From: an uncultured Lachnospiraceae bacterium
GTDB lineage: Bacteria > Bacillota > Clostridia > Lachnospirales > Lachnospiraceae
Direction: 5' to 3'
Length of the DNA stretch: 23,915 bases
Assembly: GCA_910588845.1 (NCBI GenBank)
Contig: CAJURU010000039.1
Span: 1 to 23,915 of the forward strand
The notes below the pieces were generated by a model that was not told the DNA's origin, made no database searches, and worked only from the letters and a program-made list of their open reading frames with translations. Positions 1 to 8,387 of the stretch are shown here, in pieces. The stretch's first letter is position 1, and each line of letters opens with the position of its first letter. Made by a program: the position numbers and the translations under genes.

Positions 1-149
1 TAACCATGCGGCTTTCAGTCGCATTCACAAGTGTTTGGTGAATAATTAAGGATAAATGATCTCATCTAACTGTATATGCTAAACACACACAACACCCATG
101 TGGCCACCCATGACCGCTGGTATGTCTTCGCCTTAATAAAATTTATATC

Positions 150-1961
150 TTACTGCACACCCTTATATTTCTCAGCCTGCAATTTATACATCTGCGCATA
201 CACCCCGTCCTCTTTCATCAGCGCTTCATGGTTCCCCATCTCGGCCAAAGCCCCATTGTCCAGGACAAAAATTACATCTGACAAATGTATATTGGACAGC
301 CGATGCGAAATCAGGACTGCGCCCCCCTCCGCATACATCGTCTGAAACATACGAAATACCTCGTCTTCCGACTTCGCGTCTAAGGCAGCGGAAGGCTCGT
401 CTAAAATATAGATATCCGCCTTACGGAAAAATGCCCGGGCAATCGCCATTTTCTGCCACTGCCCGCCAGACAGTTCCTGCCCGCTCTCATCGTATCTGCG
501 CGTAAGGTAAGTCTCGAGCCCCTGGGGAAACCGGGAGGTAAAACTATCGGCTCCGCTCCGTTTGAGCGCATCCAGGACAAGCGCTTCCTCGTTTGCCTTG
601 CCGGCATCGGACAATGACACCGACTCTTTGACCGTAAACGCATAATTGCTGTAATCCTGAAAAACTGTACTAAACCGGCGTCTTACACTATCCGGCGTAT
701 ATTCCCGGATATCCTTACCATCCATAAGTATCTGCCCCTCGACCGGATCGTAAAACCGCAGCAGCAGCTTGACAATCGTCGTCTTGCCGCTTCCATTGGC
801 TCCAACCAAAGCAATTTTCTGCCGGCTCGTAAACGAAAAACTTACATTTTTCAGCACCCAGGGCAGATTATCGCTGTATCGAAAACTGACGTTTTTAAAT
901 TCAACCGTAAACGCGGGCTCTGTAAGCTCCAAAACCCCGTCTTCACATATTCTGCTCTCAAATCCTAAGAATTTCCTGTAATTCTGTATGCGCATCTTGC
1001 CGTCTGCCAGCTGCGTGTAACTGGAAATCACCATATACATGCTGCCTAACATCTGCGTCATGATTCCCTGCAAAAATGAGTAATCCCCGATGGTACGCGT
1101 TCCCCAGACAACCGATAATCCCAACAGGAACAGGAACACGGCCGCCACAATTTCCGGCAAAGTGGAAAGCGCCAGAAGAATCCTCGTATATCGAAGCGAA
1201 ATTTTCTTTTTCTTAGAAAATAACATCTTCCAAATATTCCGAAACTTACCGCTGATAAACGGATAGATATTATAAATCCTCACATCCTTGGCGAATTCCC
1301 GCGAGAGCAAGATATCAGACGCATACTGCATCTTGCGCTGTTCTCCAAGATACTCCCTCTGAAAACCATAGATAGCCTCCACTTGTTTTATCTGGGCAAC
1401 AGTACTGGGAATCGCCGAGACAGCGAAAATAGCCGGCAAAATGACGCTAAACTGAAACAAATACCCAAAGGCAATCACAAACTGCACGAAATAGCGGATA
1501 AAATCCATTGCCTGAAAAGCTGAAAATGTAATCAATGGACTGTTACTGTCCGCATCGCTGACCTCATTGTAAAAGGCGGCTGAATCAAAAAACGATAAAT
1601 CCAGCCTGGCTGCCTTTTCCATGATAAGCTGCTTTGTCGCGGTATCTACGGTATCGCGATGCAAACCAGCATAATAAGCGCTCACGGTCTCTATGCCTTT
1701 GCTGAGTATATTAAGCCCTAATAATAGTAATGAGAAAATGAGAAACGTCTGTACCGCGCCGCCTGACGCAGACCTGCCGCCTCCCGCAAGAAAGTTTATA
1801 AGCGACCTGGTAATTGTGATGACCGCAAACGGTGCAGCCAAAGAGACTATATTTAAGATGATACGTATGATAAAATATTTTCTGGACGTCTTCCACAAGA
1901 TGCCAATGCAATAATTTATTACCTGTAAAAACTCCCGCATACCCCTTATTGCCTTCTTCAT
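150..1961 (-). CDS. ABC exporter, fused membrane and ATPase domains
   Basis: A 603-residue half-transporter that exports a substrate, probably a peptide or lipid-like molecule, across the cytoplasmic membrane as a dimer. The N-terminal half carries about five or six hydrophobic segments. The C-terminal ATPase domain shows Walker A GANGSGKTT (about residues 386-394), the signature LSGGQ (about 497), Walker B IYILDEPSAALD, and the switch histidine in ISHRLS. The frame opens further upstream at a TTG, but ATG 1961 is preceded by AGAGG at good distance, so I start there. No peptidase C39 domain is present, so a leader would have to be cleaved by another enzyme. It follows the BlaI/M56/secreted peptide genes on the same strand, separated by a hairpin. 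The substrate is inferred from context only. Confidence 0.93.
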   Translation of the reverse strand: MKKAIRGMREFLQVINYCIGILWKTSRKYFIIRIILNIVSLAAPFAVITITRSLINFLAGGGRSASGGAVQTFLIFSLLLLGLNILSKGIETVSAYYAGLHRDTVDTATKQLIMEKAARLDLSFFDSAAFYNEVSDADSNSPLITFSAFQAMDFIRYFVQFVIAFGYLFQFSVILPAIFAVSAIPSTVAQIKQVEAIYGFQREYLGEQRKMQYASDILLSREFAKDVRIYNIYPFISGKFRNIWKMLFSKKKKISLRYTRILLALSTLPEIVAAVFLFLLGLSVVWGTRTIGDYSFLQGIMTQMLGSMYMVISSYTQLADGKMRIQNYRKFLGFESRICEDGVLELTEPAFTVEFKNVSFRYSDNLPWVLKNVSFSFTSRQKIALVGANGSGKTTIVKLLLRFYDPVEGQILMDGKDIREYTPDSVRRRFSTVFQDYSNYAFTVKESVSLSDAGKANEEALVLDALKRSGADSFTSRFPQGLETYLTRRYDESGQELSGGQWQKMAIARAFFRKADIYILDEPSAALDAKSEDEVFRMFQTMYAEGGAVLISHRLSNIHLSDVIFVLDNGALAEMGNHEALMKEDGVYAQMYKLQAEKYKGVQ

Positions 1962-1997
1962 AAATACCTCTTTTACTTCCCTGCGCAGCCGCAAAAC

Positions 1998-2018
1998 GCC
2001 GGGGCGGATTGCCCCGGC
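1998..2018 (-). terminator. GC-rich hairpin between peptide gene and ABC exporter gene
   Basis: A perfect 8-bp stem (GCCGGGGC / GCCCCGGC) with a 5-base loop. On the minus strand it is followed by GTTTTGC, a short weak T tract. It lies 37 bases upstream of the exporter ATG, so it could partly end transcription after the small secreted peptide and lower exporter expression. It could instead act only as an mRNA stabiliser. Confidence 0.55.
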
Positions 2019-2073
2019 ATTCCGCTTTTTAAGCTGCTTTGATGCTTTATATCAAATACTCCCTCTGGCTGAA

Positions 2074-2310
2074 TTAACTACATCTTATCCAGCCGCCAAC
2101 CCAACATTTTTTCGTCTGGTTATACTGGCGTTTATATGTTATCCCATTTTCTACCTTATACTTCCACACAATAATATCGGCCAGGGGCATAATCTCCTCT
2201 TCATTATTTGCCATCGCATATGCTTCCTGCTGCGGCATAAGCAGTATGCCTGTACACATCACGGGCAAAAACATCAATACAATAAGCATCTTCTTCACTT
2301 TATTCTTCAT
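2074..2310 (-). CDS. Small secreted peptide, 78 residues, signal peptide and Cys pair
   Basis: A short exported product. Residues 1-32 form a signal peptide: a lysine-rich start, a hydrophobic core (LIVLMFLPVMCTGILLM) and a probable AYA/M cleavage site. The mature part is about 46 residues, with an acidic start, then a Trp/Tyr-rich tail ending in two cysteines seven residues apart (CWVGGWIRC). Its ATG overlaps the end of the M56 peptidase gene by 11 bases and has AAGGAG upstream, so the two are probably translationally coupled. The exporter lies downstream. I do not recognise a named family. The mature peptide could be a signal, a bacteriocin-like molecule or a ligand of the M56 sensor; these roles are inferred from neighbours. 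The existence of the gene is well supported. Confidence 0.8.
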   Translation of the reverse strand: MKNKVKKMLIVLMFLPVMCTGILLMPQQEAYAMANNEEEIMPLADIIVWKYKVENGITYKRQYNQTKKCWVGGWIRCS

Positions 2311-3433
2311 TTGTAATATTCTCCTTGTCCTTATAAATTTCGAGTTCGGTAAACGGCTCCGTAATTTCTTTCACCCAGCCTATCCATTCCTCCTCAATAT
2401 AAACCTCATACCCTCTGTCTGATTCTATTAGATAGGACGTCTCGGAATCTGGATATTCAAATGTGCCGGGAATATCTATATCATAGTCTGCTTCCACGAT
2501 AAACGATACGGATACCAGAAGCAGCAGACAGGAAGCCAGCGCGATGAAAAAACCTTTCCGCCCTTTGTCGAGCCAGTGATTATCCCAGATACACTGAAAT
2601 CTCTGCTTCATGGCGCTCCCTCTTTGCGAGGCAAACATAATCATCATTGCCGATTTCGGCTGCGCCCCTTCCTTCATCGACTTAACGATACATTCCAGAT
2701 ACTCTATCTTCTCCTCATTGCTAAAGCCAGCGGTCAGCCGGCAGTCCACATTAATCTCGATTACCCGCGCGATTATTTTCCTCAACAGGTGCACAATCGG
2801 GTTCCACCAATAGACAATGCAGAGAATCTCGCACAACATTTTCACCAACATGTCGCGGTGGTAATAATGCATCATCTCATGTCCCAAGATAAAATTAAGT
2901 TCCTTTTCCGTGTAATCATTGTGCGGCATTAAAATCTTAGGCTGTGCCAGACCATAAATTGCCGGTGTCCGCATCTGCGGCACAAGCAGGACTTGAAAAT
3001 GCTTATCTTTCCCATAATCCTTGTTGATCCTGTCAATGATAGTTCTTATATCATGCCGAAAATAACCGGTACATCTCTCCAGCATTCGCACAAAACAACG
3101 ATGCTGCACGATACGGATCAGCACAGCGCCCACCGCGCCCGCTATCCATATAAACCGTAACACTTCCCCCGCTGTGATATCATATGTTCCAAAACTCACC
3201 CCGGAAAGCAGCAACTCTTTCAACTCTGTGAGAATATGCCTGCTGGAAAGTGTGATAGTAAAGCCAAATTCAACCGGGAGCAGCATCCGCACAACAATGA
3301 TTGCCAGAAAGAAACAAATATATCTCCCTACAGTTTTCAATGTGACATCCACTTTTAACAGCATCCATGTCAAAACGGTGAACAATGCGCTGCTTATCAG
3401 ACAAGTAAGCAGCGATGTCGGTGTCAGCGCCAT
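2300..3433 (-). CDS. M56 family membrane metallopeptidase (BlaR1-like)
   Basis: A 377-residue integral membrane protease. Family members sense an outside signal and, directly or indirectly, inactivate the partner BlaI repressor. Hydrophobic segments lie near residues 5-25, 35-53, 93-111, 200-215 and 295-313. The zinc motif HEMMH is at 185-189, in LGHEMMHYYHRD, and a likely third ligand Glu is near 226 (EINVDCRL). After the last membrane segment only about 65 residues remain. There is no penicillin-binding transpeptidase domain, so it should not sense beta-lactams as BlaR1/MecR1 do. Start ATG 3433 has GGAGG at good spacing. It lies 12 bases after the BlaI gene and overlaps the small peptide gene. 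The ligand is unknown; the co-encoded peptide is an obvious candidate. Confidence 0.93.
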   Translation of the reverse strand: MALTPTSLLTCLISSALFTVLTWMLLKVDVTLKTVGRYICFFLAIIVVRMLLPVEFGFTITLSSRHILTELKELLLSGVSFGTYDITAGEVLRFIWIAGAVGAVLIRIVQHRCFVRMLERCTGYFRHDIRTIIDRINKDYGKDKHFQVLLVPQMRTPAIYGLAQPKILMPHNDYTEKELNFILGHEMMHYYHRDMLVKMLCEILCIVYWWNPIVHLLRKIIARVIEINVDCRLTAGFSNEEKIEYLECIVKSMKEGAQPKSAMMIMFASQRGSAMKQRFQCIWDNHWLDKGRKGFFIALASCLLLLVSVSFIVEADYDIDIPGTFEYPDSETSYLIESDRGYEVYIEEEWIGWVKEITEPFTELEIYKDKENITNEE

Positions 3434-3445
3434 GGCGTCCCCTCC

Positions 3446-3841
3446 TTACTGCTGTTTTCTCTCTTGTATAAATTTCTCCAATTCCTCTATCAGCTCCTCG
3501 TTATTCTCCGTACTGTCAAACAAGGCGCTCAGATATCTTACTTTCGAGGCAAACCTGCCAAACGGAAAAATCTCTGATGTCACATATTTCATTGCATATT
3601 CCTCCGGCGTAATGACAGGAGCATAGCTTCGCGACAAAACGGTTCCGCTCTGGACAATATCGGCAACTTCTATAAACTCTCTCTGAAGCAGATTCTTCAA
3701 CACTGACTGTACCGTGTTGATACTGAGTTCCGGCCGCTTTTCAGGAATCTTCGATGCAATCATCGGTTTCCCCTCTTCCCAAAGCACATTCATAACATCT
3801 AACTCCCGCTTGCTTAATGCGAATTTATCTTTTTTGCCCAA
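3446..3841 (-). CDS. BlaI/MecI/CopY family repressor
   Basis: A 131-residue winged-helix repressor. The N-terminal DNA-binding domain runs from about LSKRELDVMNVLWEEGKP to the wing (LLQREFIEV), with probable recognition helix SINTVQSVLKNL. A full C-terminal dimerisation region follows and ends in a charged helix (LIEELEKFIQERKQQ). The frame extends further upstream without family homology. I start at TTG 3841 because AAGGAGG lies five bases before it and the protein then begins GKKDKFALSKRE, as is usual for the family. It is first in an operon with the M56 peptidase, the standard repressor/sensor-protease pairing. A consensus promoter lies just upstream and probably contains its own operator. 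Confidence 0.92.
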   Translation of the reverse strand: MGKKDKFALSKRELDVMNVLWEEGKPMIASKIPEKRPELSINTVQSVLKNLLQREFIEVADIVQSGTVLSRSYAPVITPEEYAMKYVTSEIFPFGRFASKVRYLSALFDSTENNEELIEELEKFIQERKQQ

Positions 3842-3896
3842 TTTTTCCTCCTTTCCAAAATAATAATTGTATAAAATGACTATGGCTTCCACGCTT

Positions 3897-3930
3897 ATTT
3901 TATAGCACTTTTTACCGTGTGTCAATACTG
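3897..3930 (-). promoter_or_regulatory. Promoter and putative BlaI operator of cassette 1
   Basis: On the minus strand TTGACA (3920-3925), a 17-base spacer and TAAAAT (3897-3902). The 24 bases at 3907-3930 match 3 kb-distant bases 10317-10340 at 21 of 24 positions, in the same register around the -35 box, so they probably bind a shared repressor. The rest of the 230-base gap to the ABC ATPase gene is AT-rich with nothing else recognisable. Confidence 0.72.
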
Positions 3931-4073
3931 TTTATTTCTTCTTTTATTGTTATCGCAAAAAAATACTTTATCAATAATATTTTACCATATTTTTTCCTAA
4001 AATCCAGGATAGTAAATACGCGTATCGCAGATGAATCGTATTACAACCGCAAAGAAATGCATTTTCCTACCCA

Positions 4074-4700
4074 TCATTTTGCCAGGCAGCCCTTTTGCAG
4101 CCGGTAAACATCATCGCACAAGACATTAATATCCTCTGCATTATGCGACGACAAGATAATCGTCACACCGAGCTGTTTCATCCCCAGCAATATTTTGCGT
4201 ACATCCCGCACTCCCTCCTCATCCAGAGAACTCAACGGCTCATCCAGTACCAGCAGTTTCGGATGCTCCATGATTGCCTGTGCGATTCCCAACCGCTGTC
4301 TCATGCCAAGACTGTACTTCTTCACATGGAGACGGCTTTGAGGTTGCAGATTAACCGTCTCCATAACCTCGCAGATTTCTTTGTCCCCAATGCGTTTTCT
4401 TCCTTTTGCAAGCAGCTTCAAGTTCTGGAAACCGCTCATATAGGAGATAAACTCAGGCGTTTCAATGATTACTCCCATGTCCTCGGGGAAATCCATATCT
4501 TTTCCCACATATTTTCCATCAATTTGAATCGTCCCCGCCGTCGGATGCACAAATCCGCAGATACATTTCATCAGCATCGTTTTTCCAGAACCGTTCCTTC
4601 CAATCAACCCATGGATTTTTCCGCTCTCCAGCTTCAAATTGATATCTTTTAAAATCTCCGCTTTTCCAATTGTCAGGCTCAGATTTTCTATCTGTATCAT
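4074..4700 (-). CDS. ABC transporter ATP-binding protein
   Basis: A 208-residue cytoplasmic ATPase that energises the two permeases encoded just upstream in the operon. It shows Walker A GRNGSGKT near residue 37, the signature YSLGMRQRLGIA, Walker B LLVLDEPLSSLD, and the switch histidine in LSSHNAEDI. It is slightly shorter than typical 220-300 residue single-domain ATPases because it ends soon after the H-loop. ATG 4700 follows AGAGG at eight bases; a GTG three codons upstream is possible. The permease gene ends 12 bases upstream. Such ATPases with two small permeases often serve peptide self-protection (bacteriocin immunity) or export; that role is inferred. Confidence 0.92.
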   Translation of the reverse strand: MIQIENLSLTIGKAEILKDINLKLESGKIHGLIGRNGSGKTMLMKCICGFVHPTAGTIQIDGKYVGKDMDFPEDMGVIIETPEFISYMSGFQNLKLLAKGRKRIGDKEICEVMETVNLQPQSRLHVKKYSLGMRQRLGIAQAIMEHPKLLVLDEPLSSLDEEGVRDVRKILLGMKQLGVTIILSSHNAEDINVLCDDVYRLQKGCLAK

Positions 4701-4712
4701 CTTATTCACCTC

Positions 4713-5579
4713 TCACCACTTTCCATCCGCTATCATGCATCTTTTTGCCAGCCGCATATTAACCGCAAGCAGGACGCCGTTCAAAACCAGAAAATAAACC
4801 GCAGAGTACGGCAGCGGCACAATAGGCTCTGCAAAAAATTTATCGAAATGCTCCCCGAAAATTGCATGCGTCATCGGCAGATACCATTTGATATTCTCCA
4901 TAAAAGACACGGCTACCGCTCCAAAAACAGTAATCGCAATATTTATCATCAGGCCTGTCTTCTGCCGTCCCAGAAAACGAAACAGGCACAATACCTGTAT
5001 CATCATCACAAAATAAAGCAACAGCAAACCCACGCAGATTAGTGTAACGCGGATGGGCGTTCCGTGAGCCATCGTGCCGGACTCCAGAAACAATCTGTCA
5101 TTCTGTGCAAAAACCTCCGGGAACTTATCGTAAATCTCTGTCATGAATGGGCTCCATTGGTTAGAATACTGTACCGAACCCAATCCCCAGACAAAGCTCG
5201 CCGCAAAAAAGACCAACAGGCAGGTCGCGCCCGCGAGAATACCAAACAGAATCTCGCCTAAAAGCCATGTCATACGCCCCATACGCACTACCACAAATAT
5301 ATTACCCGCGCTTTTATCGGGAAAACCGGACAGTACTACAGTTATTATCAACGGTATCACCAGCACATAGAACTCAAACGACATGACGAGAGCCATCGGC
5401 TCCAGATAATTTATCTGCAATCCGGTCATCTGCGCAACGCGCAGCATATCTGAAAAAACGTATTCGCCCAGGAAGAGTATAGAAAAAAGCAGAATAAGTA
5501 TATTTTTAAGCGTCAGCCATTTCCGATATTCTATCCCGGCAATCCAACAAACTTTATGTAATTTCTGCATTCTATCCAT
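4713..5579 (-). CDS. ABC transporter permease, 288 residues
   Basis: A membrane protein with about six hydrophobic segments (for example NILILLFSILFLGEYVF, FYVLVIPLIITVVLSGF, LLGEILFGILAGATCLLVFFAASF). A large extracytoplasmic loop lies in the middle, with sequence around FMTEIYDKFPEVFAQNDRLF. It resembles ABC-2-type permeases only in layout; I do not assign a named family. The start overlaps the end of the next upstream permease gene by eight bases, which indicates translational coupling, and the ATPase gene follows closely. The two dissimilar permeases and the ATPase probably form one heteromeric transporter. Confidence 0.85.
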   Translation of the reverse strand: MDRMQKLHKVCWIAGIEYRKWLTLKNILILLFSILFLGEYVFSDMLRVAQMTGLQINYLEPMALVMSFEFYVLVIPLIITVVLSGFPDKSAGNIFVVVRMGRMTWLLGEILFGILAGATCLLVFFAASFVWGLGSVQYSNQWSPFMTEIYDKFPEVFAQNDRLFLESGTMAHGTPIRVTLICVGLLLLYFVMMIQVLCLFRFLGRQKTGLMINIAITVFGAVAVSFMENIKWYLPMTHAIFGEHFDKFFAEPIVPLPYSAVYFLVLNGVLLAVNMRLAKRCMIADGKW

Positions 5580-6486
5580 TCCTTCCCTTTACCATCTTAT
5601 AAAACCATAGGCAGATACCCGCTATCAACAGCCCCGCAAAAATCAGATACAGCCAATATCCTACTCCATATTCATAGGAAAAACTCTGGTCATAATACAA
5701 ATGATTGGAAGGGAATAAGAACCGCACAAGTTTACATGACAGCGGAACGTCTTCCAGTCCTTTGTTGTAATACCGCACAATCATCAGCCCTTCGTAAGCC
5801 GAGCTTAACTTTTGGCTGAAATATTCCACAAGCGCCAGACTGCTGATTGCAAAGAAACCCTCTTTGCACACCACTGTAAGCGCCACGGAACCCATGGAAA
5901 AAACAGCGGCAAGCAGCCCTATATGAAATACTTTAAGCGCAAGAACCAACAATCGTTTGCCGGCAGTCGCTCCGTATGCCATGGCAATCATACTGCTGTC
6001 CGCTTCCAACCCAAACTCCCTATAATGAGGAAATTTAAGATATACCAGAACAAAATAAATCAAAATGCCGGCCACCACACAGGCAAACCCCTGCCAGGCA
6101 GCCTTCATCATCCACCTTGCCGCATATTTTCTGCGCGTTGTCCTGGAAATGGATGGATAATAATATCCGCCAAACCACTGGCCTGCAAAATCAGTTACCG
6201 CCGGAAACGCCGCCAGTACAGGCAGAATTACAACGAACCACTGCATCCCTGTAAAGCAGGACATCACAGAATAATCGCTTGCCAATTCGCCCATTTGCAG
6301 CAATTCCTGCCGGCTGTAATGCAGCCATGCATAGATCGAAACCTCGTCTGTGCCCACGGGACTTCCCTGAAACCCGCTAAATCCGCATAACAGAACCATC
6401 CCTAATACACAGAGCAGATATTTCCAGGGAATATGCATTGCCCATCTTTCTTTCATTTTTTTTACTTTCATATTGCATCTACCCAT
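5572..6486 (-). CDS. ABC transporter permease, 304 residues
   Basis: Second membrane subunit, with about six hydrophobic stretches beginning with YLLCVLGMVLLCGFSGF and ending with LYLIFAGLLIAGICLWFY. A soluble loop after the first segment (residues about 40-75) would face outside. It differs in sequence from the downstream permease, so the pair would be a heterodimer. ATG 6486 directly follows the lipoprotein stop; an internal ATG at 6471 (MKVKKMKERW) is equally plausible and neither has a strong ribosome site. It overlaps the following permease gene by eight bases. The membrane-transport role follows from topology and operon position; the substrate is unknown. Confidence 0.84.
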   Translation of the reverse strand: MGRCNMKVKKMKERWAMHIPWKYLLCVLGMVLLCGFSGFQGSPVGTDEVSIYAWLHYSRQELLQMGELASDYSVMSCFTGMQWFVVILPVLAAFPAVTDFAGQWFGGYYYPSISRTTRRKYAARWMMKAAWQGFACVVAGILIYFVLVYLKFPHYREFGLEADSSMIAMAYGATAGKRLLVLALKVFHIGLLAAVFSMGSVALTVVCKEGFFAISSLALVEYFSQKLSSAYEGLMIVRYYNKGLEDVPLSCKLVRFLFPSNHLYYDQSFSYEYGVGYWLYLIFAGLLIAGICLWFYKMVKGRNG

Positions 6487-6488
6487 CT

Positions 6489-7769
6489 TTATAAACCAGC
6501 CATAGTTGTAATTTCACCGCTCACCGCATCCACATTAAAATAAAGACGTTTATATTCTGAAAGTCCTGTATTTGAAACAGAAAAATGGTATGCCGGCGTT
6601 GCATGTACAGACTGGATGTACCCCCACTCTCTCTTTTCTTCACTTTCATACTCAAACTCCGTGTGATATATCAGGTCTATAGAACTAATCTGAAACGTCT
6701 TATTTTTTGAGATATAATCTCCCAATAATTTGCAGGCCTCCTCCAGGGACAAAAGCTCCTGATAGGTACTATTGGTTTCCACCGTCTCAAAACTCTGGCA
6801 GCAGCTCCAGATAAATCCGAGACGTTCTTTCTGGAACATGGATACAAAATGATTCGTTCCAAATGGCGCCGGTTCCAATGGATCCTTATTTTTCTGCTCT
6901 CCTTCCGGGGTTACCACCATAGAATCATCTTTATTAAGTAACAAACCCTGATATGAAGTACTGACGTCGAATTCATAGTAATAGACATCATCCGCAAGTT
7001 CGCGCACATTGACCGCAAATACATGGTAGTCCAGAATCTCAGAACCTGCAAAATAATAATCCTCTTTCAGATGCTTTTCCACATAGGAAACAGCATCGCT
7101 CAACGCTATATCCCCATCTGACAAATGATAACTGACGCCGGAAATATCATCTGTTAATAAATCGTAACTCTCTACCAATTCTCCCAACTCATATCCCCGA
7201 TATCCATATTCGTTCTCAGCGTAATCCGTATCATCACCCAACACCTGCGTAGGTACGGAATAATCCCCCATTTCCAGCATGAAATTAGAAAACACAATCA
7301 ACGCTGAACATTTTCCATCGTTATATCCCAGATACTGTATCTCTTGCTTTTGCTGTTCAGTAGCCTCATTATACGGAACCGTCAGCCTGTCGTCCTGCTG
7401 CTTATCCCAATACATGATATTCATAGATTTCGTCAAATCTACATCCTCTCCAAGCCCCTCATACTTGCGGATGTTCTCCTCAAACTTCTCCACCTGGCGT
7501 TCAAAGGAATCTGACGATACCGGAAATCTTAAGTCGTAGACCTCCTCGGCCTCAGGGATTGTAATTTTTGCCTCCGACAAATCCAAATTCTTAACAGGGA
7601 CATGTAAATCTTTTGCCTGTTCCCGGATTTCTGGCAGCGGCAACATCTGGGACTCCATTTCTATATTAGCTTCCCCCGCTTGCGGCGCTGCGTTATTTTT
7701 TGCACAGCCTGCCAGTAACATCACTGTTATTCCCAAAAACATAATAAAGGTTAATCGTTTCATATTCAT
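6489..7769 (-). CDS. Lipoprotein, DUF6034-like, ABC-operon associated
   Basis: A 426-residue exported lipoprotein. The N-terminus has a charged start, a hydrophobic core and a lipobox LLAGC with the lipidated Cys at residue 22, so the mature protein is anchored on the outside of the membrane. The rest is soluble, acidic and Tyr/Glu-rich with no motif I can assign firmly. It loosely recalls Lachnospiraceae proteins labelled DUF6034, a memory-based guess. The GGAG before ATG 7769 also serves ATG 7763. It lies between the exported 138-residue protein and the permeases, so it may be the outside-facing binding or sensing part of the transporter. Transcription probably reaches it by readthrough of the hairpin at 7787-7808. 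Confidence 0.85.
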   Translation of the reverse strand: MNMKRLTFIMFLGITVMLLAGCAKNNAAPQAGEANIEMESQMLPLPEIREQAKDLHVPVKNLDLSEAKITIPEAEEVYDLRFPVSSDSFERQVEKFEENIRKYEGLGEDVDLTKSMNIMYWDKQQDDRLTVPYNEATEQQKQEIQYLGYNDGKCSALIVFSNFMLEMGDYSVPTQVLGDDTDYAENEYGYRGYELGELVESYDLLTDDISGVSYHLSDGDIALSDAVSYVEKHLKEDYYFAGSEILDYHVFAVNVRELADDVYYYEFDVSTSYQGLLLNKDDSMVVTPEGEQKNKDPLEPAPFGTNHFVSMFQKERLGFIWSCCQSFETVETNSTYQELLSLEEACKLLGDYISKNKTFQISSIDLIYHTEFEYESEEKREWGYIQSVHATPAYHFSVSNTGLSEYKRLYFNVDAVSGEITTMAGL

Positions 7770-7786
7770 CTTTCTCCATAAAATTT

Positions 7787-7808
7787 GGAGCCGGATAAAT
7801 CCGGCTCC
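7787..7808 (-). terminator. Hairpin terminator or attenuator after exported protein gene
   Basis: A perfect 10-bp inverted repeat (GGAGCCGGAT / ATCCGGCTCC) nine bases after the exported protein gene. On the minus strand it is followed by AAATTTTATGG. The lipoprotein start lies only 18 bases further, so incomplete termination would give high expression of the exported protein and lower expression of the transporter genes. The same layout occurs in cassette 1. Confidence 0.7.
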
Positions 7809-7817
7809 ACACTCCCT

Positions 7818-8234
7818 CTACCTTGTCTGGATTGTACCTGACATATCTGCTGTTTTGCCGTTGGTATATGAAAGCGTAGCTCTCATATATACCAGATCAA
7901 CTGCCGGCATGGTCTTATGTTTAAATGTAATCGACGTGCCCTGGCTGGAAAACAGAACCTTTTTATTCAACGGTACACCTTTTGTACAGCCGGAATTCGA
8001 GTATTCCAAAATTTCTGTTGCCTTGTATGGCGCAGTACCGCTCACCTTATTACATTTTGCAGTATATCCAGCTCCATAATTGACAATTTCCCTTTTTTTG
8101 CTTGTTACATTGCTTCCCGACTGCGCGTAAACATGCCAAGACACTGACGCCGCATTAGCGACGCTCACATTTGTCAGGCACATTCCTACTGCAAAAATTC
8201 CTGTTAAAATCCTTACTGCATTTTTCCTTAACAT
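7818..8234 (-). CDS. Exported 138-residue protein, unknown function
   Basis: A small secreted protein. Residues 1-28 are a signal peptide with a hydrophobic core (LTGIFAVGMCLTNVSV) and a likely ANA/AS cleavage site, leaving about 110 residues. The mature part is Ser/Thr/Lys/Tyr-rich with alternating polar and hydrophobic residues, suggesting a small beta fold. It has two cysteines (KCNKVSG and SGCTKG) that could form one disulfide. ATG 8234 has GGGGAAG upstream. It has its own 180-base leader with a promoter and LytTR-type repeats, and a hairpin directly after it, so it is probably the main regulated output of the two-component system. I do not recognise the family. It could be a signal, an antagonistic protein or a partner of the lipoprotein. 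Confidence 0.8.
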   Translation of the reverse strand: MLRKNAVRILTGIFAVGMCLTNVSVANAASVSWHVYAQSGSNVTSKKREIVNYGAGYTAKCNKVSGTAPYKATEILEYSNSGCTKGVPLNKKVLFSSQGTSITFKHKTMPAVDLVYMRATLSYTNGKTADMSGTIQTR

Positions 8235-8325
8235 ATTTTTCTTCCCCTTTCGTTTTTAATGTAACTGTATCATTTGCAGCTCCAAAGCCAGTGGATTCTC
8301 TAGTGATGGCTCTGAATTTCCAGCA

Positions 8326-8359
8326 TAAATATTATAAATATAGATGCTGTGCAAGTATT
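8326..8359 (-). promoter_or_regulatory. Promoter of exported protein gene
   Basis: On the minus strand two overlapping readings are possible. One is TTGCAC (8349-8354), 17 bases and TATTTA. The other is a perfect TATAAT (8331-8336) with a poor -35 (AATACT) 17 bases upstream. A weak -35 would fit an activator-dependent promoter. It lies about 50 bases downstream of the direct repeats at 8388-8417. Confidence 0.55.
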
Positions 8360-8387
8360 TTACCACGTATTTTCATGAATTTTCTCT

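Noticed and set aside
1..149. Possible terminator or small gene at the left edge
   Set aside because: The only dyad is a 5-bp arm pair (ATGCG/CGCAT) without T tract, and no open frame has a ribosome site.
2576..2932. 118-codon plus-strand frame
   Set aside because: It lies fully inside the M56 peptidase gene on the opposite strand and has no ribosome site or family resemblance.
5812..6390. 192-codon plus-strand frame
   Set aside because: It is antisense to a clear permease gene; residue composition (many His/Arg/Gln) is that of a shadow frame.
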